Origin: Devosia sp.
GTDB lineage: Bacteria > Pseudomonadota > Alphaproteobacteria > Rhizobiales > Devosiaceae
Direction: 5' to 3'
Assembly: GCA_011322005.1 (NCBI GenBank)
Contig: DROE01000114.1
Span: forward strand, 1 to 5,267
Length of the DNA: 5,267 bases
This document shows positions 1 to 5,153 of the stretch, piece after piece (positions within the stretch are counted from its first letter, which is position 1; each line of letters opens with the position of its first letter). The position numbers were made by a program, and so were the translations under genes. The notes beneath the pieces are model-generated. The model saw only the letters and a list, made by a program, of their open reading frames with translations, was not told where the DNA came from and did not search any database.

Positions 1-344
1 CCGCCCCTGGAGCGCGGAATGAGATGGTCAAACGTCAATTCGTCCGGCGAACCGCAATACTGGCAGCAAAACCTGTCGCGCAGAAAAACGTTGAACCGCG
101 TGAAAGCCGGGTTGGCGCTGGGCCGGATATAGTCACGCAGGGAAACCACGCTGGGCAATTCTATTTCCATGCTGGGGCTGTGCACCACCACATCATATCT
201 GGAAATCACGTTCACCCGGTCTAGGCACACCGCCTTGACTGCGTCCTGCCACGACCACAGCGACAAGGGATAATAGCTGAGCGGCCTGAAGTCGGCGTTC
301 AGCACCAGCGTTGGACAGCTTTCCGGTGAGACATGAACGCCCAC
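1..344 (-). CDS. HNH endonuclease, partial (C-terminal part beyond the left edge)
   Basis: The reading frame opens after an in-frame TAA (351-353) and runs off the left edge, leaving 114 codons. The first usable start is GTG at 342-344, with a GGGG stretch (354-357) nine bases upstream as a weak ribosome binding site. The N-terminal block LVLNADFRPLSYYPLSLWSW (residues 13-32) is typical of a short HNH nuclease family common in rhizobia and relatives. The HNH fold begins near the cut: a first zinc-type CxxC pair (C94, C97 in CCQYCG) is followed by LTFDHLIPRSRGG, where H107 is the likely catalytic histidine. The second CxxC and the last histidine would lie outside the window. From memory, full-length relatives have about 185 residues. 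The family's cellular role is not established. The gene follows a glycosylase and an esterase on the same strand after an 80-base gap. That gap holds an AT-rich TATATT (368-373, minus strand), so it may have its own promoter. The family call is firm; the exact start is not. Confidence 0.88.
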   Translation of the reverse strand, partial: MGVHVSPESCPTLVLNADFRPLSYYPLSLWSWQDAVKAVCLDRVNVISRYDVVVHSPSMEIELPSVVSLRDYIRPSANPAFTRFNVFLRDRFCCQYCGSPDELTFDHLIPRSRG

Positions 345-424
345 AACAATTTACCCCGTCAAAGTCAAATATACTCCGTTTGATTTAAGCGGGAAAAATC
401 CGGTCTGTGAAGCAAAATTATTGA

Positions 425-1090
425 CTATTGCCTTTTCGAAGTGCCGCCAACCTCGCGCATGAAGGCCAGCGCAAAGCCCAATCCCTCCATAGATATGGTA
501 TGCGCAACCCCCGGCTCCAGATGCAAGGCAGATTTGACATCAAGACGCTTTAACGCCTCGTGACCCGCTTTGCTCATCTGCATTGGCACCACATCATCGG
601 CCTCCCCGTGGATGAAACAGACCGGTGGTTTGCTTTTGATTTCTTTTTGGATTGTCTCGACCCCGATGAGACCACCGGAAAACGAAACGATGCCCGAGAG
701 CGGCTGTTCGAGGCGAAGCCCCACATCAAGCGCCATCATCCCCCCTTGCGAGAAGCCAATCAGCAATGTGTCGGCAGCTTTCAGGCCGGTTTGTGCCCAA
801 AGGGCTTCAAGAAACTCTGTTATTACCGCCCGGGCGGTCTCAACGCCGACGAGCGGTGAATTTAGCCGGTCGACAGCGAGGGGAAACCATTGATAACCCA
901 TGGGATTGATGTCGCAGCGGTCGGGCGCGTTGGGGGCCACAAACATTGCATCCGCCATCTCTGCACGCCAGTACTGGGCCAGCGAAATCAAATCGTTGCC
1001 GTCAGAGCCGTAACCATGCAGCAAAACCACCGCCTTTTTTGCCTTGCCGCTTTTGGGGGGCACCATCGGCCCGGAGAGGGTTTGTTTCAA
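425..1090 (-). CDS. Phospholipase/carboxylesterase family alpha/beta hydrolase (serine esterase)
   Basis: This is a 221-residue cytoplasmic alpha/beta hydrolase of the small carboxylesterase/phospholipase family (Abhydrolase_2, YpfH-like). No signal peptide is visible. The oxyanion region is LLHGYGSDGNDL (residues 23-34). The nucleophile is S114 in GFSQGG, the acid is D165 in HGEADDVVP, and the base is H197 in GVAHTIS, so the full triad is present in the expected order and spacing. The chosen start is TTG at 1088-1090. It overlaps the upstream glycosylase stop as TTGA and has a GGAAGGA site (1099-1105) eight bases before it. An in-frame ATG at 1171 would add 27 residues that only repeat glycosylase coding sequence in another frame, so it is unlikely. 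A later ATG (codon 9) is possible but lacks a better binding site. The family hydrolyses carboxylic esters with broad specificity; the natural substrate cannot be read from the sequence. The overlap implies one transcript with the glycosylase. Confidence 0.9.
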   Translation of the reverse strand: MKQTLSGPMVPPKSGKAKKAVVLLHGYGSDGNDLISLAQYWRAEMADAMFVAPNAPDRCDINPMGYQWFPLAVDRLNSPLVGVETARAVITEFLEALWAQTGLKAADTLLIGFSQGGMMALDVGLRLEQPLSGIVSFSGGLIGVETIQKEIKSKPPVCFIHGEADDVVPMQMSKAGHEALKRLDVKSALHLEPGVAHTISMEGLGFALAFMREVGGTSKRQ

Positions 1091-1752
1091 AGATTTATTC
1101 CTTCCCGGTTGCGCAACACGGCAAAATAGCGCCAGAGCAGACGCGCCGCCGAACCGCCATGGGGTGACCATCTTCGGGCAATTTTGCGCGTTGCCTTTTC
1201 GTCCGGCTTTTGCCTTTTGTTGAGCACTTTGCCAACCATTTTTTGCAACACCAGATCACCGGCCGGAAAAATGTCGGGATGCCCCGCCGCACTCATCAGA
1301 TAGATTTCAGCACTCCACGGCCCGATGCCCTTGAGTGAGGTAAGCGCCGCCATCGCTTCACCAACCGGAAGCCGGTGGATATGCTCATAGTCCAGCATAC
1401 CTTCCAGTTCGGCCTCGGCCAGTGCCTGCATGCAGGTAATTTTCGAACGGCTCAGACCCGCTTTGCGCAAATCGTTGAACTCCAGCGCCAGGAAGTTTTC
1501 CGCATTCATTTCCCCGGCGAGTTTTTCCACCCGGGAGTGTATGGCTCTGGCGCTGGCCACCGAGAGGAGCTGACTTGAAACAATGGAAGCCAGTCCGGCA
1601 AAACCGGACCGGCCCAGCCGCAAGGGCACCTCCCCCACCTCGGCCAGAACCGGCTTCAACGCAGGATCAAGAATAACCAGCGCCGCGAGATGGCGTTTCA
1701 GCACATCCCCACTGGTCAACCGCTCAAAACTGGCCCGATTTTCAGAATCCAT
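1087..1752 (-). CDS. DNA-3-methyladenine glycosylase II (AlkA-like, HhH-GPD family)
   Basis: This enzyme removes alkylated bases such as 3-methyladenine from DNA, starting base excision repair. The predicted 221-residue protein has the helix-hairpin-helix motif LTSLKGIGPWSAEIYLM (about residues 137-153), followed by the family's PAGDLVLQ block. D166 in that block matches the catalytic aspartate of the HhH-GPD superfamily. The C-terminal WSP..GGSAARLLWRYF block (195-210) is also typical. The N-terminal region ASIVSSQLLSVASARAI (55-71) matches the usual SQQ(V/L)S segment, with the second Gln replaced by Leu. No Cys-rich iron-sulfur loop is seen, which argues against Nth/MutY. The length fits the compact alphaproteobacterial form lacking the N-terminal domain of E. 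coli AlkA. I chose ATG at 1750-1752; an in-frame GTG at 1774-1776 would add eight residues, and neither has a well-spaced ribosome binding site. The gene is the first of a minus-strand group and is coupled to the hydrolase. No Ada-type operator was recognised. Confidence 0.92.
   Translation of the reverse strand: MDSENRASFERLTSGDVLKRHLAALVILDPALKPVLAEVGEVPLRLGRSGFAGLASIVSSQLLSVASARAIHSRVEKLAGEMNAENFLALEFNDLRKAGLSRSKITCMQALAEAELEGMLDYEHIHRLPVGEAMAALTSLKGIGPWSAEIYLMSAAGHPDIFPAGDLVLQKMVGKVLNKRQKPDEKATRKIARRWSPHGGSAARLLWRYFAVLRNREGINL
1099..1105 (-). promoter_or_regulatory. Ribosome binding site deciding the TTG start of the hydrolase
   Basis: Minus-strand GGAAGGA lies inside the last glycosylase codons, eight bases before the TTG at 1088-1090. 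It is the strongest Shine-Dalgarno match near this gene, and it supports the unusual TTG start over the in-frame ATG at 1171. Confidence 0.6.
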
Positions 1753-1814
1753 GAAGATATGCCAATCTGCTCCCACAATATAGTACCGGAATAGCCTTGC
1801 TCACTCGAACTATC

Positions 1815-1819
1815 GGGAG
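1815..1819 (+). promoter_or_regulatory. Ribosome binding site of the four-span membrane protein
   Basis: GGGAG sits seven bases before the ATG at 1827-1829. It supports that start over an in-frame TTG at 1797, which would place this site inside the coding sequence. Confidence 0.65.
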
Positions 1820-1826
1820 ATATTTG

Positions 1827-2270
1827 ATGAACGATACTCAAAACACCAGCCAAACCGTGCCTGCCTGGTTCTGGATAGTCAGCGTAGCTGGCTTGCTCTG
1901 GAACCTGCTGGGGGTCATGGCGTTTTTCATGCAGGTGATGGTCTCGCCCGAAATTCTTGAAGCAATGCCCGAAGCGGAACGCACACTGATGCTCTCCACA
2001 CCCGGCTGGGCCATGGGAGCATTTGCCATCGCCGTGTTTTGCGGTACCATCGGCTGCATCGGCCTTCTTCTGCGCCAGCGCTGGGCAAAATATCTGCTTG
2101 TTTTGTCGCTGCTCGGCATCATTGTGCAAAACATAAACGCATTTGTTATCCAAGACAGTTTTGCCGTTTTCGGCCCTGCTGGAACCATGATGGTCGGACT
2201 GGTGGCATTGGTGGCCCTGGGCCTCATCCTGCTTTCCGTACGTGCCGACAGTAATGGCTGGCTGAATTAG
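1827..2270 (+). CDS. Conserved four-span inner-membrane protein of unknown function
   Basis: This is a 147-residue hydrophobic protein with four likely membrane helices: about residues 14-36 (starting WFWIVSVAGLLWNLLGV), 60-82 (GWAMGAFAIAVFCGTIGCIG), 87-107 and 117-137. A short polar loop with the acidic segment PEILEAMPEAERTL (41-54) joins the first two helices. The RQRW group (83-86) between helices 2 and 3 suggests a cytoplasmic loop by the positive-inside rule. No signal peptide cleavage site, cofactor motif or catalytic signature is seen. I recognise the general pattern (LLWNLxGVxAF, PxWAxxAFAIAVFxGxxG, LLLRxxWA) from conserved hypothetical membrane proteins of proteobacteria, sometimes labelled sugar-transporter-like, but I can assign no function. 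The start is set by GGGAG seven bases upstream. It ends 17 bases before gluQ on the same strand, so the two are probably cotranscribed. The upstream region is shared with the divergent glycosylase gene, and I see no convincing sigma70 -35/-10 pair there. Confidence 0.85.
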   Translation: MNDTQNTSQTVPAWFWIVSVAGLLWNLLGVMAFFMQVMVSPEILEAMPEAERTLMLSTPGWAMGAFAIAVFCGTIGCIGLLLRQRWAKYLLVLSLLGIIVQNINAFVIQDSFAVFGPAGTMMVGLVALVALGLILLSVRADSNGWLN

Positions 2271-2287
2271 GCTGCATCAAAAAAAGA

Positions 2288-3139
2288 ATGCCATCCGAAC
2301 CGATTTTACGATTTGCTCCAAGCCCTAACGGTTTTTTGCACCTCGGGCACGCCTATTCAGCGCTTGTTGTTGACCGCTGGGCCAACCAGCTTGGTGGCAA
2401 CTGGCTGTTACGCATTGAAGACATCGACGAAGGCCGCAGTAAACCCGCTTTTGTCGAAGCCATCTTTGAGGATCTGCACTGGCTGGGGCTGAAATGGCCC
2501 GAACCGGTGCTGAAACAATCAGTGCGCCAGGCAGCCTACAAGAGAGCGGCGGCCCAACTGGATGCCCTTGGCCTGCTTTACCCGTGCTTTTGCTCGCGCA
2601 CCGACATCCGTGACGCTTCAAACGGGCAGACCGACCCCGATGGCGCGCCCATTTATCCGGGCACCTGCAAAGCTCTTTCAAAAGAAGAAATCAGCCACAA
2701 CCTCAGGCAAAACCAACCGGTGCAATATCGCCTTGACGTGGGAAAAGCGCTTGAAAAAACCGGCATGCTGACTTTCACCACCGTTCAGCCTACCCCGTTG
2801 GACCGGCCAGAAATCACCTATGCCCGGCCGCAACGTTGGGGCGACACCGTCATCCAACGCAAGGATACCCCCACATCCTATCACCTGAGTGTGGTGGTTG
2901 ATGATGCGCACCAGAACATCACCCATGTGGTGCGGGGGCGTGATTTGGAGGCGGTGACCGACATTCATGTGCTGTTGCAATTTCTGCTTTCCCTGCCCAC
3001 CCCGCTCTATACGTTCCACAAGCTGATACTGGATGATGAAAAGTCCAAGCTCTCCAAATCCAGGGGGTCCACAACCCTGCGGGATTTGCGTGAAAAAGGC
3101 TGGACGGCCCAAACCGTCCGCGCCCATCTTGGAATCTGA
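2288..3139 (+). CDS. gluQ: Glutamyl-Q tRNA(Asp) synthetase
   Basis: This 283-residue enzyme is a shortened glutamyl-tRNA synthetase paralogue. It activates glutamate with ATP and transfers it to the queuosine base at position 34 of tRNA(Asp), not to the tRNA 3' end. The class I catalytic domain starts at RFAPSPNGFLHLGHAYSAL, with the HIGH-type motif HLGH at residues 18-21. RIEDID (42-47) is the glutamate-binding region. The zinc site typical of GluQ is intact: C100, C102 (PCFCSR), Y123 and C127 (YPGTC). The KMSKS-type loop is KLSKS (254-258). The protein ends soon after this loop, so the anticodon-binding domain of true GluRS is absent, which separates GluQ from GltX. The first methionine gives the canonical N-terminus, although no clear Shine-Dalgarno site precedes it, only AAAAAGA. 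It lies 17 bases after the membrane protein and may depend on that gene's transcription and translation. It converges on the dehydrogenase gene with 12 bases between stops. Confidence 0.96.
   Translation: MPSEPILRFAPSPNGFLHLGHAYSALVVDRWANQLGGNWLLRIEDIDEGRSKPAFVEAIFEDLHWLGLKWPEPVLKQSVRQAAYKRAAAQLDALGLLYPCFCSRTDIRDASNGQTDPDGAPIYPGTCKALSKEEISHNLRQNQPVQYRLDVGKALEKTGMLTFTTVQPTPLDRPEITYARPQRWGDTVIQRKDTPTSYHLSVVVDDAHQNITHVVRGRDLEAVTDIHVLLQFLLSLPTPLYTFHKLILDDEKSKLSKSRGSTTLRDLREKGWTAQTVRAHLGI
3093..3119 (-). terminator. Rho-independent terminator candidate for the dehydrogenase gene
   Basis: On the minus strand, a perfect six-base GC-rich stem (GGACGG at 3119-3114, CCGTCC at 3107-3102) encloses a six-base loop. 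It is followed by AGCC and then five T (3097-3093). The structure starts 33 bases after the dehydrogenase stop and lies wholly inside the 3' coding end of gluQ. On the plus strand the same hairpin lacks a following T tract. The four-base gap between stem and T tract makes it less than ideal. Confidence 0.5.
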
Positions 3140-3151
3140 TACCGCTCCGGC

Positions 3152-4135
3152 TCAGGTCGTGGAAAGCCGGGCCTTTGGCGCTGTTCTTTGCTTTGCCGGC
3201 AGATAGGAAAGCGCTGTCTTGTGAACCGCGTCCCTGAAAGGGGTATCGAAATCCGCGCCAAGAAGCGCCGCCAGCTTTGGGTCCCTGAGCTGATGGGGCT
3301 CATCCCACAGATAGGACATGATCACCACTTCGCGCACGATGGGCACGAACCAGCCGATGACTTTGAGCAGGTCCATGGGCACTTTTTTCACTTTTGCCGG
3401 TTTGGGCAGCACATCCTGAATGGCTCCAATCATCTGATGACCGCTGGCAAAATGGCCCTGATAGTGCAGGTTCTCGAACCTGGGCAGACTTTTGCGCGCC
3501 TCCGCAATTTTGACCAGCGCCCGGCCCACATCGGGCAGATAGGCCCAGGAATGGCCTGTGCTCAGTTCGCCGGGATATTGCAATATGCCCGATTTGAGGC
3601 GCGACATCATCATCAGGTCAAAAACGGTTCCTTCCGCCCCGGGTGCAAAAAAGTCAGCCAGGCGAAGGATAATCACCTGAATATTGTCATCATTTGAGGC
3701 CTGGGCCAGCATGCCTTCCATGCGCTTGCGGATTTCGCCCTTGTCCTTTTCGGGGTGCTGGGGCGTATCCGGCGTAATCATGTGCTGGTCGGCTGCGTAA
3801 TTATAAATATTTCCCGGAAACAAAAGCGTCTTGCCGCTGCCTTCAAGGGCTTGCAGGACATTGGCCAGACTGGCTTCGGCCCGGCCCTTGTCCCATTTGT
3901 CGTAAGGCAGGTTGATGGCGTTGAATACCACATCGGCGTCGGCGATGGCCCGCACCGTCTGCTTGGGAAACGCGATATCCCCTTCAACAAACTCAACGCC
4001 ATCAAGTTCTGCCCGGTTGCCGCGCCCCATGCCGATGACCCGCCATTTGGCGGCAACAAAGGCCTTTGCCGCCTCCTGCCCGATGCGTCCGTTGATGCCC
4101 AATATTGCAATTGTCTGCGCTTTCTTCTGTGTCAT
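3152..4135 (-). CDS. Atypical short-chain dehydrogenase / NAD(P)-binding epimerase-like protein
   Basis: This 327-residue protein has an N-terminal Rossmann fold. The dinucleotide motif is GINGRIG (residues 13-19), R38 in IGMGRG could favour NADP by contacting its 2'-phosphate, and GDI (52-54) is the usual adenine-side aspartate block. The strand after helix 4 reads LLFPGNIYNYAADQ (104-117) where classical enzymes carry serine and YxxxK. Neither Y111 nor Y113 has a lysine four residues later, so this is an atypical or extended SDR whose catalysis, if any, is non-canonical. A later conserved-looking part (HSWAYLPDVGRALV) resembles the region of epimerases that marks the domain boundary. The substrate is unknown. 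The start is ATG at 4133-4135 with AAGGA nine bases upstream; an in-frame TTG at 4165 is less likely. The gene diverges from a LysR regulator across 88 bases and is the most obvious target of it. Confidence 0.85.
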   Translation of the reverse strand: MTQKKAQTIAILGINGRIGQEAAKAFVAAKWRVIGMGRGNRAELDGVEFVEGDIAFPKQTVRAIADADVVFNAINLPYDKWDKGRAEASLANVLQALEGSGKTLLFPGNIYNYAADQHMITPDTPQHPEKDKGEIRKRMEGMLAQASNDDNIQVIILRLADFFAPGAEGTVFDLMMMSRLKSGILQYPGELSTGHSWAYLPDVGRALVKIAEARKSLPRFENLHYQGHFASGHQMIGAIQDVLPKPAKVKKVPMDLLKVIGWFVPIVREVVIMSYLWDEPHQLRDPKLAALLGADFDTPFRDAVHKTALSYLPAKQRTAPKARLSTT

Positions 4136-4144
4136 CTTTTGCTT

Positions 4145-4149
4145 TCCTT
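4145..4149 (-). promoter_or_regulatory. Ribosome binding site of the dehydrogenase gene
   Basis: Minus-strand AAGGA lies nine bases before the ATG at 4133-4135. It fixes that start in preference to the in-frame TTG at 4163-4165, which would put the site within the coding sequence. Confidence 0.65.
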
Positions 4150-4163
4150 GTTCAATTGAGAGC

Positions 4164-4192
4164 AATCTAGATCATTCACTAATGTAGTTGAA
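4164..4192 (-). promoter_or_regulatory. Possible weak promoter for the dehydrogenase gene
   Basis: Minus-strand TTCAAC (4192-4187; three of six matches to the -35 consensus) and TAGATT (4169-4164; four of six to the -10 consensus) are 17 bases apart. A weak match is common for LysR-activated promoters. The -35 box overlaps the ATTCA/TGAAT dyad, as expected for an activator site. This is inference from spacing alone. Confidence 0.3.
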
Positions 4193-4204
4193 TTTCCCAA
4201 ATTC
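4174..4204. promoter_or_regulatory. Candidate LysR operator region with two overlapping dyads
   Basis: Two inverted repeats overlap here. The first is ATTCA (4174-4178) with TGAAT (4189-4193); allowing one bulged A, it extends to ATTCACTA and TAGTTGAAT around ATG. The second is a perfect GAATTT-CCC-AAATTC (4190-4204). LysR-type regulators commonly bind interrupted dyads between the regulator and its divergent target. I could not place a single ideal T-N11-A box, so the exact site is uncertain. Confidence 0.4.
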
Positions 4205-4215
4205 GTATGTTTAAC

Positions 4216-4229
4216 ATTCATATATGAAT
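4216..4229. repeat. Perfect 14-base palindrome across the LysR start codon
   Basis: ATTCATATATGAAT is its own reverse complement and contains the ATG of the regulator gene (4224-4226). It repeats the ATTCA/TGAAT arms of the dyad at 4174-4193 without the ten-base spacer. It could be an autoregulatory operator, or chance in AT-rich DNA. Confidence 0.4.
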
Positions 4230-5138
4230 AGCCAAGACCCCGATTGGGCCCTGTGGCGCAGCTTTGGTGCCGTTGTCGAACATGGCTCGCTCTCCGCCGC
4301 CGCCCGGAAGCTGGACCTGTCCCAGCCCACCCTCGGCCGCCATGTCGAGGCGCTGGAAAAGGCGCTCGGAACATCGCTGTTTTCCCGCACGCTCAAGGGG
4401 CTGGAACCCAATGCCACAGCCATGGCCCTGTTCGAACAGGTCAAAATTGCAACAAAGGCCCTCAGTGAAGCCACCATTCTGGCCGAAGGCACTTCGAGCA
4501 AGCTCAGTGGCGCGGTGCGCATCACCGCCTCCACCATTACCTCGCACTATATCCTGCCGGCAGTGCTGAGAAAAATCCGCGATGAGTTTCCCGCAATCGA
4601 GCTGGAACTGGTGCCCTCGGACTCGGCAGAAAACCTGCTGATGCGCGAAAGTGATATCGCCGTCAGGATGTTCCGCCCCACCCAGCTTGAACTGATTGCC
4701 CGCAAGCTGGGAGAAAGCCCCATCATCTGCTGCGCCCACAAATCCTATCTGGAGCGGGCTGGCAGACCACAGCAGATTAACGACCTGTTCGCCTACGACC
4801 TGGTGGGTTTTGACCGTTCCGACCTGTTGACCGCTGGAGCAAAAAACATCGGCTTTGAGTTGAGCCGCAAGGACTTCGCACTGCGCACCGACAGCCAGAC
4901 CGCCATCTGGGAGATGGTAAAGGCAGGCCTTGGCATTGGCTTTGCCCAGCGCGAACTGGTGGCCTCGACACCAGGCATGCAGGCGCTTTTGCCCCAATTG
5001 GTCATCCCTCCCCTTGAAATATGGCTGACAACCCACCGCGAGCTATTCACCAGCCGCCGCATTCGTGTCATCTATGACCGGCTGGGCCAACTACTGAGCG
5101 CATATTTCAACCAGCGCACAAACGAAGCAGCAAAATAA
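4224..5138 (+). CDS. LysR-family transcriptional regulator
   Basis: This is a 304-residue regulator of typical LysR length. The N-terminal winged helix-turn-helix covers about residues 8-66: FGAVVEHGSLSAAARKLDLS leads into QPTLGRHVEALEKALGTSLF and then RTLKGLEPNATA. It uses LGRH where many members have VSRH. A linker helix (about 67-90) precedes the effector-binding domain (about 92-295), a periplasmic-binding-protein-like fold starting GAVRITAS, with SDIAVRM near 150 and the MVKAGLGIGFAQREL block near 230-245. No inducer can be predicted. The only reasonable start is the ATG at 4224; no Shine-Dalgarno sequence precedes it, which suggests weak or leaderless translation. The divergent dehydrogenase gene and the dyads between them suggest that it controls that gene and perhaps itself. 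Its stop is 15 bases before the next plus-strand gene, so readthrough is possible. Confidence 0.94.
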   Translation: MNSQDPDWALWRSFGAVVEHGSLSAAARKLDLSQPTLGRHVEALEKALGTSLFSRTLKGLEPNATAMALFEQVKIATKALSEATILAEGTSSKLSGAVRITASTITSHYILPAVLRKIRDEFPAIELELVPSDSAENLLMRESDIAVRMFRPTQLELIARKLGESPIICCAHKSYLERAGRPQQINDLFAYDLVGFDRSDLLTAGAKNIGFELSRKDFALRTDSQTAIWEMVKAGLGIGFAQRELVASTPGMQALLPQLVIPPLEIWLTTHRELFTSRRIRVIYDRLGQLLSAYFNQRTNEAAK

Positions 5139-5153
5139 AGAGAACAGAAAGCC

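Noticed and set aside
1753..1826. Divergent promoter pair between the glycosylase and the membrane protein gene
   Set aside because: TATAGT on the plus strand (1779-1784) and TACTATATT on the minus strand resemble -10 boxes, but no acceptable -35 box lies at 16-18 bases from either. Promoters probably exist here but cannot be placed.
1716..2153. A 145-codon minus-strand open frame opposite the membrane protein
   Set aside because: The plus-strand frame has coherent membrane helices and a good ribosome binding site. The minus frame has unstructured, His- and Gln-rich composition.
2678..3127. A 149-codon open frame opposite gluQ
   Set aside because: It is antisense to an intact gluQ with all catalytic motifs. 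It has no family resemblance and no ribosome binding site of note.
3147..3170. CCGGCT / AGCCGG inverted repeat with a 12-base loop just after gluQ, as a gluQ terminator
   Set aside because: The loop is long and no T tract follows on the plus strand; only TTT appears a few bases later. It also overlaps the last dehydrogenase codons. It could still aid termination, but the sequence does not support a call.
3188..4159. Two plus-strand open frames (3188-3697 and 3755-4159) opposite the dehydrogenase
   Set aside because: Both lie within the intact Rossmann-fold coding sequence on the minus strand and show no domain signature of their own.
4218..5036. A 272-codon open frame on the minus strand opposite the LysR gene
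   Set aside because: It is fully antisense to a clear LysR gene, its translation shows no recognisable domain and is rich in Gln, Gly, Cys and His as expected from a shadow frame, and long shadow frames are common in GC-rich DNA.
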